Below, piece after piece: positions 1 to 12,244 of a stretch of 64,000 nt of DNA. Position numbers and translations under genes: made by a program. The DNA is from Zasmidium citrigriseum (taxonomy: Eukaryota; Ascomycota; Dothideomycetes; Mycosphaerellales; Mycosphaerellaceae), in assembly GCA_002786025.1 (NCBI GenBank), contig NHNW01000075.1, positions 62,001 through 126,000 on the forward strand, in the 5' to 3' direction. Position 1 is the stretch's first letter, and the number at the start of each line of letters is the position of its first letter. The notes beneath the pieces are model-generated. The model was not told the DNA's origin. It searched no databases and saw only the letters and a program-made list of their open reading frames with translations.

Positions 1-1424
1 TATGGCCTGCGAGATCAGTCGTCTCTATTTCTCTGCGATACATCTGCAGCCGCGTTCAAGGTCTCACACAAGTTTGTGCCGCCATCGATGTCTCCCAAAG
101 CCGTCAAGCACTATTCGCCAGCCGTTCAACAGAGGGTACGAGATGCGTTCACCGTCTTCGATGCCCTAGAAGAGCAAGGAAAGGCCTTCAATGTCTACCA
201 TTATATGATGAAAATGGCGGGCCAAGTCATCTGCGAATTAGTTCTTGGCTGGGACGTCAAGCACTTCTCTGCTGTCGACGCACCTGTTCACGAGATCATC
301 TCGACATTGGCGAAGTATCTCTCGCTTAATCGCAAAGTGCAGACGAAAGGCGACTGGTATCAGTATCTGCCCTTTGGGGACCCCGCGGAGCTCTCTCGGG
401 TGAGGAAACATCTCTACAACCTGGTTGAAGCGGCGGTCGAAGGCAGCAAGCGCGGTGGCAGCAAAGACCTCCCGATTCATTCTGCAGCTCTAGGTACGTA
501 TCGCCGAGCATGTCTTCGACTGAGACATCTCGCCAGGCAACGCCGGGTACTGAGGCATCGAGGTGCGTTTGTGCTTGTCGACCAGAGATGTCCTGTTCGA
601 GAGACTGCAATCATTTTCCACGAACAGCACCTGCTAACGGTCTTGCAGAGGCAAGCTCAATCGTCGATTATCTGGCCAGAGCCACCGATGACAAGGGCGA
701 AAAGCTTCCACATGAGTATATCCTGAGCAACACTATTGCATTGCTCGGAGCTGGCTTCGTCACCTCATCATCTTTTCTGTCGTGGCTGCTTTTCGCTCTC
801 GTAAATTATCCTGGCGAGCAGCAAAAGCTTCTCCAAGAGCTTGTCGATGTACTGCCCGCTGAAGCGTTTGAGCCCGACCCGGTCACTGGTCCGCCGGATG
901 TCACTCCGTTCTTGACCTACGAGGCAATCCAGCAGATGACCCACTTGGATCACTTCGTCAAGGAGACACAAAGACTGCATTCTCCTTCATTCCAGCCAGC
1001 CCGCAACACAGTTCGGGAGTGCATCGTACCTGGAGGCTATCGGATTCCGGCCGACTCGATCATAACACCCGCTATGCCACAACTGCACACCAACTCAGAG
1101 TACTGGGCAGATCCTCATCAGTTCCGTCCGGATCGCTGGGCTTCAGATACTGAGCACGGCGAGAAGCGGCACAAGAGCGCCTATGTACCGTTCGCGGCGG
1201 GTCCCAGAGGATGTGTCGGGTTCAATCTGGCCTTGCTGGAGGTCAAAATCGTGCTAGCAGCGTGGGTTGCGAGATATTACACAGCCAATGCGGGCGAAGA
1301 GCCCGTCATGTACGATCCGGAATTCCTGGTGGTGAGGCCGATGAACTTCTATGCCAGCGCTGCGAAGAGGACTGCTTGGCCGAAGCCATCCGCCGAGATG
1401 AGAGTCCATGGTGACGAATGCTAA
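1..1424 (+). CDS. Cytochrome P450 monooxygenase, 5' end outside the window
   Basis: Haem-thiolate monooxygenase, probably a tailoring oxidase of the adjacent polyketide cluster. The frame is open from base 1, so the N-terminus lies to the left. Exons are <1-493 and 649-1424; a 155-nt intron (GTACGT...TTGCAG) restores the frame. Visible hallmarks are the K-helix ExxR (ETQR, bases 963-974), the PERF-like FRPDRW, and the haem loop FAAGPRGCVG with the cysteine ligand at 1212-1214. The I-helix stretch GAGFVTSSS lacks a clear AGxDT. There is no fused reductase after the P450 domain. The early segment (HKFVPPSMSPKAVKHY) recalls CYP505/CYP540-type fungal P450s, but the family assignment is weak. The gene ends about 590 bp from the 3' end of the Zn2Cys6 regulator on the other strand. 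Confidence 0.9.
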
Positions 1425-2017
1425 GACTGTAAAGTGGACTTCAGATGCTTGGGATGAAATGTTTGATGGGATCGCGCCGACGCGAGACTCGAGAAAGATC
1501 GACCGCGTCGCTTAGTAATGGCTGGCTGGCGCGCTTGGCACGTGTAAAAATAGAGTTCGGCACTAACTTAGGCCGAGAGTGAGTGAATGACAATGTTGAG
1601 CAAATGAACTCCATCGCTAGGAAAGCGACGACTGGGCATTGTGTTCTAAGAAGATAGATTGACTGGCCAAGTTCGATCGTCGTTTGTGCAGCATTTCACT
1701 TGCCGGAATATGCAGGCATCGTTTGGCATTCTGTCAATTTTTGAGCTGCGAGATAAGCACCTGCAGCACACGGCATTCGCGAGTCAGTCTTGCAGCTCAG
1801 TCCAGATGTATGCGCATCTTTTATTCTTTGTGGTAGGTTCAAATTCTCGTCCATCAAGGCGCTAGAATGCCGAGTTGAATTGTTGAGTGTAACAGCAAAG
1901 CACGGAGGGAAGAGATGTCCGTTTCATCTAGTCAAATTGTGAAAGTTATACACAGCTGATTCGTCAACAGCCATTGACCTAATGTATCCGTGATCTCTCG
2001 AAATTCGTTGCGTGCGT
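1425..2017. other. Intergenic, convergent 3' ends
   Basis: Spacer between the P450 stop and the stop of the opposite-strand regulator. Only short open frames, no recognisable domain. Presumably two 3' UTRs. Confidence 0.5.
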
Positions 2018-3388
2018 TCAATTCCACACATCATGTGAACGCTCAAAAGCAGTAGTAGCGAAATGAGACTCCAGCTCACTCGCTCGAGTAGTTGCCTGCT
2101 TCGTAGTCTCCAACAAGCTCGGCAGTACCTGAGCAATCTGCATAAGCGCCACTTTCGTCTGAGTGAGATTGAACTCGCAGCGTTTGTACAGCAGTACCAA
2201 ATCTGCCGAATCCTCGGGCGACACGTTGTACCCAGAGATCAGCTCAAATGCATGAAAGATCTTGTGCACTGCCGCAAGAAAGACCAAGCTTGACTCCATG
2301 AGATCTTTTCCACGATCTTGTTCGATCGTTGGCCTTGGCAGCTGCAGTGATGGTTCAGAAGCTGAGGAGACGTCGGTGCGGATGCTACTGCGGCGGGACT
2401 CCACCAGCGGACCCAATCGTTCGGATATGTTCGTGCATGTACAGTCTACGGCCTGGAGTAGCGTCTGTAGACCACGGTTCTTCATGGTGAGATCTGGTCT
2501 GTGACCTCCCCTTTTGTGGCGTTCAAAACACTGTGATAAGCCCTCCACATAGGACTGAAGCTTGCTCAGAAGGTCCAATGCCTTGGGAAGAGCAGACTCG
2601 TTCGATGAGGTATGTGTCGACGATGTATCGCTTGCTGAGTCGTGCGGAATGGGAACCGGCTGGCCAGTATTCTGCCATCCATACGCACTGGGATCAACCA
2701 CGCCGTATGACTCATCAGCCTGTCCCGTCAGCCAACGAGCAAAGGTCGAAGGCGACAGGTCTGGCATCGTGGTGTCATATTGCACCGGAAAATGATCCAT
2801 CTGCATAGGGTCCATCATGACAGCGCCCGACGCTGGATCCGTGGTGCTGGTAGGCATGCCGGGCAAGAAGTTCTGAGCACTTGGTACGGCAGGAAGCGAG
2901 GCAGAGTCCAATTGAGCCAGTGCATTGGCAGCAGCATAGTCCCAATGGCCGTCGATGGTGGCATTTGATGTCATAAAAGCATCGTCGGCCCTGTTTGGAG
3001 GAGGTAGAGAAGGTCCATCGAATCGAAATCCCGCTCCAGAGGAGCTCGATCCTGGAGGCGTATCCATCGTTACCGAAGCCCTTGGAGTACTGGTGGCTCT
3101 GGTATTCTCTCCGCTGTTGGCTCCTGCATCGCTGCCAGATGTTCCAGCATCACTGCCCGCTCCGACATCACCACCACCACCGCTCCCTCTCGGACGTCCA
3201 CTTCGGACGCGAGGTAGAAAAAAGCACGGTCTGCTTGCTGATACGCAATTGGAGCAAGGACCACCCTCAGGAGGGAGTTCGCAGCGAACCTTGCGGTTGT
3301 GGCAGGCTTCACAGGCACCGCGGACAGTAGGGTGCTGTCGTCGTTGGGTTGCGGAACGGCGAGAACCTTCTTTCAGTGCCGGAGGCAT
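2018..3388 (-). CDS. Zn2Cys6 transcription factor of the PKS cluster
   Basis: Fungal binuclear zinc-cluster regulator, 456 aa, single exon. The finger is complete: C26-x2-C29-x6-C36-x8-C45-x2-C48-x6-C55, preceded by a basic segment and followed by a Ser/Gly/Asp-rich linker. The remainder (a Ser/Thr/Pro-rich middle, then a helical C-terminus ending near HDVWN) resembles the AflR-like layout, with no obvious fungal_trans middle homology domain. The open frame extends upstream to 3577, but from a TTG. The first ATG is at 3388 and gives a compact N-terminus before the finger, so I chose it. Lying between the P450 and the PKS, it is the likely pathway-specific activator; that role is inferred from position. 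Confidence 0.85.
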   Translation of the reverse strand: MPPALKEGSRRSATQRRQHPTVRGACEACHNRKVRCELPPEGGPCSNCVSASRPCFFLPRVRSGRPRGSGGGGDVGAGSDAGTSGSDAGANSGENTRATSTPRASVTMDTPPGSSSSGAGFRFDGPSLPPPNRADDAFMTSNATIDGHWDYAAANALAQLDSASLPAVPSAQNFLPGMPTSTTDPASGAVMMDPMQMDHFPVQYDTTMPDLSPSTFARWLTGQADESYGVVDPSAYGWQNTGQPVPIPHDSASDTSSTHTSSNESALPKALDLLSKLQSYVEGLSQCFERHKRGGHRPDLTMKNRGLQTLLQAVDCTCTNISERLGPLVESRRSSIRTDVSSASEPSLQLPRPTIEQDRGKDLMESSLVFLAAVHKIFHAFELISGYNVSPEDSADLVLLYKRCEFNLTQTKVALMQIAQVLPSLLETTKQATTRASELESHFATTAFERSHDVWN

Positions 3389-4254
3389 AGTGTCGATTAA
3401 GGTACTGTACTTGGAGGGAAGCGTGCGGCACAGGAGCGGCTGGTACAGGACTACACTCCGCGGTGATAGCGAACGCGCGGTTTTGATGTTCGTTGAAAGA
3501 CCTAGATCCTTCGGCCAAATCCTTTCGGGTATCAGGCGAATCTGAGAGGCCAATATCAGCTTCGTTGAGACGTGCAATGGTTGCTAACCCGTCAAGGGGA
3601 AGTGCGAAGCGCAAGGCTCCAAGTTGCATACGCCAACGTCACAACCACGCGGTGTGAATCCTTCACTAACGCCCACATGCTCGACATGGCACGACCCGTG
3701 GGATGGAGGAACAACAACAACCGGTGGATCAAACACGGGAGCAGGGGTACCCGGGTTAGCGTTGTTCGATATCGATAACTTGGCGAGCGAATGGGTCCAG
3801 CTGCAGACACACCGGCGTCGGGTTGAAAGCCATGCAAGGAATGTGCAGCAGGATTCCCGGGTCATTCTTCCCTCTGTGCAATCAAGTCAAGGCGTATGAC
3901 TTTGCGTCTATCGAAGAAGGTTGTGCAAGCGAGTTGTGGGTAAATCAGGCGTGCCTCAGCGATATGAAGGTGCGTCTGTCATCGAACTCAGCTGAATTTT
4001 TCCGTTGTGGAAGGTGTTCCTCGGCTTGGCCGACTGGAATTCTCCATGGTGGCAACAGTGTGCATGTTGTCGCCTGAACGATATGAGGAATCAATCAACT
4101 CATGCGTTGGGTTGGACGGAAAACACCTTCATCTCAGTACCTAGACGCCGTTACTGATCTACCAAACCAACAGATGCGAAATGTGTGTTTTGCCATGCCC
4201 TGCCTTCTGCGGCCCATTCATACTCATCGGATGCTGCTGCCACAAGGTCCCAAT
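3389..4254. other. Intergenic between regulator promoter and PKS 3' end
   Basis: 866 bp containing the upstream region of the Zn2Cys6 gene and the 3' region of the PKS, both on the minus strand. Small open frames on both strands have no recognisable domain and low-complexity composition. No further gene seen. Confidence 0.5.
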
Positions 4255-7200
4255 TTAAGCACTCACTGCAGCCTCTTTACTAACCTCTGCGCTCACCAAC
4301 TTGCTCTCCCCGGCGATCTTGTTCGCGAAGCTCTCGATCGTGATGGGACTGAGCACGTCAAAGACGCTGACGTTGGCCTTCAGCTCTCTGAAGATCCAGT
4401 TTCGCACTTCGACGGCCTTCAAGCTGTCCACGCCATACGAGCTAAGCGGCTGCTCCACATCAATGTCGCCTGGCTCAGCTGTGATGGAAGCGGCAACGCT
4501 GGCTCTGAGAGCTGTCTCGACTGTCTTGCCTGCTTCGGGGAGTGATGTTGCATTACCGAGCTCGGCCTATTCGAAAGTTAGCATGTGCCCTTCGGCATTG
4601 TGTAATCCACGTACCTGAACGTTGAAACCTGACTCGTCAGCCGCGCCACCGCCACTGGCGATACGGTGCTCGAACTTGCGGTCCATGGGCCATAGTGTTG
4701 TGGCAGCTCCAGATCTCTCCAAGTTGTCGTCGATTCCAGGAATGATTTGTGCAGGGACTGGTCGACCATCGGCTGTGCGGCCACGCATGGCAGCACTTAA
4801 AACCACGTTGAGCTCATGTTGGTTGATCTGCACTGCGGCCATGTGCCCATATTGGGCGAGATAGTCGTCGATCGTGTAGTCAGGTGTAAAGTGGGAGGCG
4901 TCTGACACGAGTCCCACGTTCAGTGAGGTGGTCGGAAGGCCGAGCGTATCGTTACGGTAATGCGCGAAAGCATCCTGGAAAGCTGGGGCTGGGTCAGCAT
5001 CTGACGCGGAAGCGGGTTTGAAGATCGTGCACTTACAGTTCCCTGTTCCATAGTTGGCCTGACTGGTGTTGCCGATGATGCCGATGATGCTGGACAAGAT
5101 GATGAAGAATGACATGTCGTTGGGCAAGTACTTGTGCAGATTCCAGGTGCCAACAACCTTGGGATCGATGACCTTGCGCCAGTTGTCGTATGTCATGTTC
5201 TCGAAGACGTTGTCCTGTTGGGATAGGTATTAGCTCATGATCAATGCGAACTTGCCAACGGGGCATCTTACTCTCATCACCATTGCAGCTTGGATGACAC
5301 CCTTGACCTTCCATCCACGCTCCTCGCATTGGCTTACGAAGTCCTTCATGCTCGCGGCGTCACAGACATCGCATCTCACGGCGTCAGCTTTGCAGCCCTT
5401 CTGTTCGAGTCCGGCGAGAGCCTGCTGTTGGGCCTCCGTACTGGCACCGGAGCGTGAGAGGAAGATCAAGTGCTTGGCACCGTGGTCGGCCATGTAGTTG
5501 GCGATAGACAGTCCAAGCGCTCCCAATCCACCGCTGAGAATATAGGACGCAGTACTGTCAAGCTCCAATGGGGCTGGAATCTCAGGCATGACTAGAACTT
5601 GAGCCTTGTCGTCGAAGGTGACCACGGCTTTGCCAACCATAGAGGATGACCCAGTCTCCAGAGATTCCATAGCTCCGTCAAGCTCTGCAATGGAGAAGGT
5701 AGGAATGCCATGCAGGACTGGAGCGTTACCACGCTCAATAAGACGTGCAGCATCGACCACAGAAGCGTGCTTCTCGGCTGGCGAAATCTGATCAAACTGA
5801 ACGCTCCTGAGACTGCCGTTGCGGGAGAAGACATTTGGCGCCAGGTCTGCCACTCGAAGATGGCCAGTAATGTCGACGAAACGACCATTGGATCCAAGTG
5901 TAGAACTGAGCTTCCGGAGCGCATGTCCTGTAGAGAAGCTCAAGACAACGTCGAAGCCCTCGTGCTTGGTAGCTCGCAAGGAGTCTGGTACGAAGAATGT
6001 ACTGTCCGTCCTGAATACCGTCTTCGAGTTGATCTTGTGATCTATGACGAGCTGGTTCTGCTCTTGAGCAGAGGAGGAAGCACAGAAGACATCCGCGCCT
6101 CCATTAGAGGCCACATTGCGGACAGCTTGGCCGAACGCAGACAGTGGGGCATCAACGAGAATGCGCTCGCCTGCCTTGAGAGACGCCACGCTTCTCAAAA
6201 CATGGAGTGCTTCTGCGTAGACACCGGCAGAGGCGATGAGGTTCGAATGAGATGTCTTTCGCGGAACAGGCACAACGCTGTGCTGGCTGACCCTCACCAC
6301 GTTGCCAATGTCCTCGCTACAGACGGTCAAGACGGCCTGTCCAGGTTCACACGACTTGACATGGAGACCACACTTCGTCACAGTTCCGAGTGCTTCGTGC
6401 TTCTTTGAGCCCCTGGACAAGGTGATCGATTGTGTGCGGATTTCCACTTCGTTCAAACCCAAAGGCTCACTGGTGACATCAGACTGCTCGAAGTGTGTCT
6501 TGCCACTGCCAGTGGCCAGTTTTAGGGAGCGTTGGTCGGTACTCAAGGTCGACAGCTTTGGCTGAGGGTTCGAAGAGTGCAAGTCCAACTCCTGGTTAAG
6601 ACTAGAGTCATCGATGACACGAGGAATCGACACCACACCGTCGATGATTCTGAATTCGGTCTCGTTCCATCCACCCGACTCCTTCGCAGTGTGCTGCAAC
6701 GCCTGGCACACCAAGCCGGCAGCACGAGCTGGGTCCTTACGGGCAAGGCCATTGAGATCAAATTGAGGCATCGTCAGCTGCGGGTACTCCAAGCGCAACG
6801 TTCGCAGCAGTCCGGTAGCAGGTCCGAAGTTGAGGGACTCTGCGTCGATGACATCGCCACGAGGAGTCACCCACAGAACATACTCGGCGGTAGAGACCAG
6901 CTTCTGGAAAGCTCTGAACTCCACGTCATTCCAGCGAACGATCAACGGGTCCTCGGCTTCGAGCAAGGAGACCACCAGTTTACCCTCGAGTGAGATAGAT
7001 TCTGCGAGTGTGATAGTCTCGACCTTGCAGCCTCTGCTTTCCAAAGCGTCGCTGAGATGCTGACGGAATGGAGACTCCTGACTTCCTTGGAGCAGAACGA
7101 CATCTCGGTCGGCAAAAGGCTCAGCAGTCTGTGGCGAGCCAACTGCAGCTGATCCTGCCGAGAAGCTCAATGGATGAGCAGCGTGCAGGCCGCCCCTGCC

Positions 7201-10200
7201 AAGCGCCGCCACGGTCGCATCCTGCTCCAGGGTACTGCTGAGAAGTATGAACTTTCCATTAGACGGGATGACGCTGCGCTTGGCCGTGGAAACAAAGTCG
7301 TCGATGATTTCCTCGATGGAAACCGTCGCGATCACCAAGTCGTATTCGGCCTTCGTTGACTCCTCATCTTGCCGTGCGAGCGAGATCTCGATGGGGGCCT
7401 CGCCAACAAGAGGGCGAACACGACCAGCGATTGAAGCGTCTGGCACGCGAACCTCGCAGCCATCGAAAGAAGTACCAGCGAACTCCTGCAAAAGAGCCAA
7501 GAGCTCAGTCGAAGGCTGACCATCGCAGGTGACCAGGACCTTTGGAGATGCTTGCTTGTGGCAGAGGATCTGAAGGTAGGTCTCCAGGGAGACGCCCACA
7601 CATGAGCCTTCCAGGAAGTCCACATCTGCGGCCCAGTGCGTTTGAGCACATTGTGCGTTCTTGAGGCCCACCGAGTCACTGTTGTCCGAGACCTGCTTGA
7701 CCTTAAGGTTTTCGACGAGAATCTTGCAGTCCTGCTCCTGCTCGTTGGTAACAAGGAGGGTGCCAGCCTGCTCAAGACGCTCCTTATGCGTCGTCTTGGC
7801 CGCAACGGAGTACTCTTGCTCGGCTCCAGAAATCTGATCGGCAGACAGGAAGAGACGTTCCATGTGAACTGGGACTGCCGAATCAGCCATTGCCTGGCCT
7901 TGGTGGAAGCCAACAAAGAGTAGATGGAATATGGCGTCCAGAGTTGCCGGGTGGATAAGGTGCGGGAACTCAAACCCATTGGGCATGGCCGAAGCCGTAT
8001 CAGGGATCTTGACCGTGCCATATGCTCCATTCGACGAAGGCGCAGCGGCAGCAGAAGTCATGTTGGCGAAGAGAGGACCATAGGCCATCCCAATGCCCTG
8101 AAGCTGCTCGTAGAAGGACTCAGGATCGACTTTCTGTGTGGAGGCTGCCTTGATAACGTCGAAGTCGGACTTGAATCCGGCCTCAACAGCCTGCTCGTTC
8201 ATGCCTCCAGTGTCGTGGTACATGATCGAGATCAGACCATACGAGTTCTTCAGCCAGTCTCCCTTGGAAGCCCTGGAAAAGACAGCCCACTGGTAGCAGT
8301 CCGGAGTCGATGAATGTGGGGTGAATGTCAAAGACGTCTCAACACCCTCGTCGCCGGCAGGAACAGCTAACGCCTTCTCGAAGGCTACGTCTTGAAGTTC
8401 AAATCCACGTAGAGACTTGCTCTGGTCTCTGATCTGGTTTGCACCTTCGATTGCCATGATAAGCATACCAGCGCCTGGGTACAGAATGGTCCCGGTGATA
8501 TTATGGTCTTCGATCCAGGGGTTCTCTGATACGCGAAGGAAGTTTCTCCATCTGGGAGCATGAGGAATCTGCCCTTCGATTGGCACGCCCAGGAGATCAG
8601 TCCGGCCGTGACCACCGAGGCGGCTCTCGACAGAAGACCTTGGCTCATGCCAGAATCCCTTCGAGTGGTTCCATGAGTAGGCTGGCAAGTTTGTGAGAGT
8701 GACCCTCTCCGACGCCTCCAGAGAGTTCACACGAGCAAGGTCAAGTGAATGTCCAGTGGCCCAGAGGTTGCCAGCAGCTTTCATTGCCGTGTCGACAGAA
8801 TCCTGTCCTCGCAGGACCGGCGCGGTGTAAGTGAGTTTCTGCGACAAGCGGCTGTCGACCTTGGCCATGATCTGGTTGAATGGTCCCTTGAGCGCTTCGT
8901 GAGGTCCAACTTCAATGGCAGCCGACCAGGCGATTGGTGTCTTGCGTCGACCTTTGCTCTCACTGTGCTGCAGTAGCGCTTCGGAAGCACCGCTGAACTG
9001 CACTGGATTCGCCATGTTCGCCACCCAGTAATCTGCGCCAACCTCATGGCCTTCGAGAAGTTGCTTGTTGACCGACGAGAACATCAACGTCGACCGCTCG
9101 GTGGGTGCATGTGGCTGAATCGATGCCAGAGACTTCCTGTAGTCCTCGGTAATCACCTGCATATGTGGCGAGTGATATGCGGTACCAGTGCGCAATTTTC
9201 GAGCGAACTTGCCATCTCCTTTGAGGATCGACTCAAGCTTCGTGAGTGCATCGTCGTCTCCAGAAAGTGTGACGCTGGAGGGGCTGTTGACGCAGGCCAC
9301 AACGACAGAGCCCGGGGCAACAAATTCGATATAAGGCTGAGCTTCTTCCTCGGACAGACCGGCAGCCATCATTGATCCAACCTTGCCGTCCAATCGGCGA
9401 TTGACATCTGCTGAGAAGACTCCTCGCCAGTACGCAATCTTGATCGCATCCTGGTGACTGAGGAATCCTGCAGCATAAGCGGCGCCGATTTCTCCAGAAC
9501 TGTGCCCCACGACTGCCTTGAAGCGAACACCCCAGTGTCCAAGCAAATCGACCAGCGCTAACTGCAGGGCGGTGCAGACAGGCTGACTGAAATCAGGCTG
9601 ACTGATGCGTTTGTCTTCAGTGCCCAAGACTTCCAAGACATTCCACTTGCAGCCCTGCTCTTCGAGGTAAGATTGGGTCTTCTCGAGGTTGGCGCGGAAA
9701 AGCGGGTTCGACAAGAGTGCGCCTCCCATTCGCGGCCATTGAGCACCTGCAAAAAGAAGGGCCCAAGGTCAGCAAGTGTCTCAGACGCAATAGCATAGCT
9801 TCGCTTTCTTACCTTGACCTGTGAAGACACCAATGATCGCCTCGACCTTCGTGGCCCGCTTGTGTTTGGCAAGCCCTTTCTGCAGTTGCTGTTGCAGGCT
9901 TTCTAGACCATCGGCCAGAACGTAGCTTCGGAAGTCGAACAGAGACCGGCGCTCGCTAAGTGTGTAGGCCAAGTCTTGCAGCCACGAGTCATCGATGGTG
10001 GTCTTGTCGACTTTCTCCAAGAAAGCGGAGTACGCTTGCGAGAGTCGACTGAGGCCCTGCTGATCCTGGGTGGCAAAGCTGAAGAGCATCTTCTTCGAGC
10101 AGGTAACGTCGCCTTGATCGACCTTGTCGCCAACAAAGCGTCTGCCAGTGTATCCCGATCCCCAGTTCGTTTGATGCTTTCCAGCGATCTGACGAGATTG

Positions 10201-11662
10201 CATGTAATGCATAGCATCGTCAATGACCACATGGGCGTTCGAGCCTGCAAAAGAGAAGGACCCAAGGTTAGCAAGTGTCATAGACACAATAGCATGGCTT
10301 CTGTCCTTCGCTTCTTACCTCCAAAGCCGAAGGAGTTAACGCTCAGTCTTCGGAGACCCTTGACAGGCCATGGCTGCAACTCATTCGATAACTGCAAGTT
10401 CCATTCATCTAGCTTGATTTTCGGGTTGAGGTTCTCGAATCCGGCATTGGGCACCAGCACGCCTTTTTCTAAGCAGTGAACAGCCTTGAGGACGCCAGCG
10501 ATTCCAGCAGTGCCTTCAGTGTGGCCAATGTTAGATTTGACCGATCCGACGTATAGCGGCGGCAGCTCTTTCGATCGCTGTTGACCAAGAGCTGATCCAA
10601 TACCTGATAATTCGGTAGGATCTCCCAGCCCGGTGCCTGTGCCGTGGGCTTCAAAGTAGCAGGTGTCGTCTGGCGACAGATTTGCTTCAGCATAGACCGA
10701 TCGAATGAGATCTGCCTGGGCCTCGGCAGACGGCTGTGTGATGCCTTGGGTCTTGCCATCAATGTTGGCACCAGAGCCTCGAATGACCGCACGAATTGTA
10801 TCGCCATCTTCGAGGGCGGCGCTCAATGGCTTTACAACCACGGCACCAAAGCCCTCGCCTCGGCCATAACCATTCGCACGGTCATCGAAGCTATGAGACA
10901 CGCCATCTTTGCTCAGCATGTGCATGTCCGTGAGGCGGGAAGGGAAGTTTGGATAGAGCAGCAAGTTGGCTCCGAGCACGAGTGCTTGTCGGGACTCGTT
11001 CAGGCGTAGAGACTGACATGCCAGATGGAGGGCTGTCAAGCTGGAGGAACAGGCTGTGTCGAGCTGCATGGAAGGGCCTCTGAGGTCGAAAAACCAGCTG
11101 ACACGGTTCGCCAGCATTGTTCGGCCATTGCCACTGGCCGCGTTGGGTCCCATGTCATACGGATCCCGGGTGGAAAGGAGCTCGTAGTCGTTCGTCATGC
11201 AACCTGCATATACGGCGGTCTTGGATTTGGGAAGGTTCCCCATGGGGAGGCCAGCATTCTCAAAGCACTCATACGATACTTCAAGCAGCAAGCGCTGAGC
11301 TGGGTCCATTCCAGCTGCCTCCTTGCCGGTGATGGAGAAGAAGGGTGCATCAAACAACGATGCATCTTCTTCTAGGTAGAAGCCTCTTGTGTTGTTGATC
11401 TAAACCGTATTAGCTTAAGAAGAAAGTGCAACGACAGGAGTGCTCTTCTCACCGTTCCCTTGCGATCCATGTTCGGGTGATGGAACTTCTCGGCGTTCCA
11501 TCGTGACTTCGGCACCTCGCCATCGACTCTCCGGGCATTCATCAGCATTGACTGAAAGCCTTCAAGAGTTGCAGCCTCTCCTGGGAGTCTGCATGATGTG
11601 CCAATGATGGCGATTGGCTCGACGGAGTCGCCGAACTTCTGGCTGTCGGTTCTCGCAGGCAT
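4255..11662 (-). CDS. Highly reducing type I polyketide synthase (KS-AT-DH-ER(degenerate)-KR-ACP)
   Basis: Iterative polyketide synthase, about 2,351 aa. Exons on the minus strand: 11453-11662, 10319-11399, 9813-10244, 5272-9746, 5037-5214, 4615-4982, 4255-4566. The six introns are 48-74 nt and the frame is kept throughout. KS: active site DTACSSS (C187) with EAHGTGTG and NIGHTEG. AT: GHSSGEIG (nucleophile about S657) and YHSPHM. DH: HNITGTILYP (about H989) and a second acid in HPATLDAIFH (about D1178). No SAM-binding GxGxG is seen between DH and ER. The ER-like region (about 1645-1970) lacks a normal nucleotide-binding glycine motif. KR: GGLGALG (about 1980) and the SS...NYGTGN catalytic set. 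ACP: GVDSL with the phosphopantetheine serine near S2296, then a short tail. No thioesterase or reductase release domain follows, so release in trans is expected. The start ATG sits just before the usual KS entry (EPIAIIG). Confidence 0.95.
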
Positions 11663-12244
11663 TTTGATGGTATGAGTAGGGATTGAGTGAAGTGAAAAAG
11701 GTTCGTCTGTATGATGCTTTGTGCAATTGAGATGGAGGCGTGAAGAGTTCTGATGAAGGGAGAGGAATGTGCTTTATATGTGAGAGTATACTGTCCATGG
11801 CGGCATGCGGCCCATAATGGCCGGTCTGCATCGTCGTCATGCTTCTGACACCGACGCCGATGGAAGCGTTGAAACAATCCTCGTCGCCACGTTCGGCGTG
11901 CTTCTGTTGATGCGTGATGCGTGTTGGTGACGCGTGGGAGGTGCTTTGCTTCACTCGCCGAACGCGAGAAGTCGCGCTAGGGCCGGAAAAACGATCGACC
12001 GGGCTCCGCACAGCTGCAGTAGCGAGGATAGGCGAGTTCGACTTCCTCAGAAGTCACCGACAAGAACAATAGGCCGTCTGTTCAAATATCCGCAGTATAC
12101 TGATCCAATCGACACAATGTTGGAGCGGCGATCTCGACGATCGTCGTCATATTTTCATGTCATCATCGAACACGCAGACAAAACTTGAACGTTGAACACA
12201 CTCGCAGGTTATTCCTTCCGTCTCGGATCTTCGCCTCCTTCACG
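11663..12244. promoter_or_regulatory. Bidirectional promoter, PKS and membrane protein
   Basis: Divergent intergenic region of 582 bp. It contains the heptamer TCGGCGT at 11893-11899 (plus strand) and its complement at 11854-11860, a perfect inverted repeat CTCGC-N5-GCGAG at 11954-11968, and another, CGATC-N5-GATCG, at 12129-12143. Dyads with fixed spacers and CGG-containing elements are typical targets of Zn2Cys6 dimers, so these are candidate sites for the cluster regulator (inference). Confidence 0.35.
11773..11778 (-). promoter_or_regulatory. Putative TATA box of the PKS gene
   Basis: TATAAA on the minus strand about 110 bp upstream of the PKS ATG, within the 582-bp divergent promoter shared with the membrane-protein gene. 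Position and sequence fit a core promoter element; not tested. Confidence 0.4.

Noticed and set aside
2955..3545. 196-codon plus-strand frame opposite the Zn2Cys6 gene
   Set aside because: Antisense shadow of the zinc-cluster and Gly-rich coding region.
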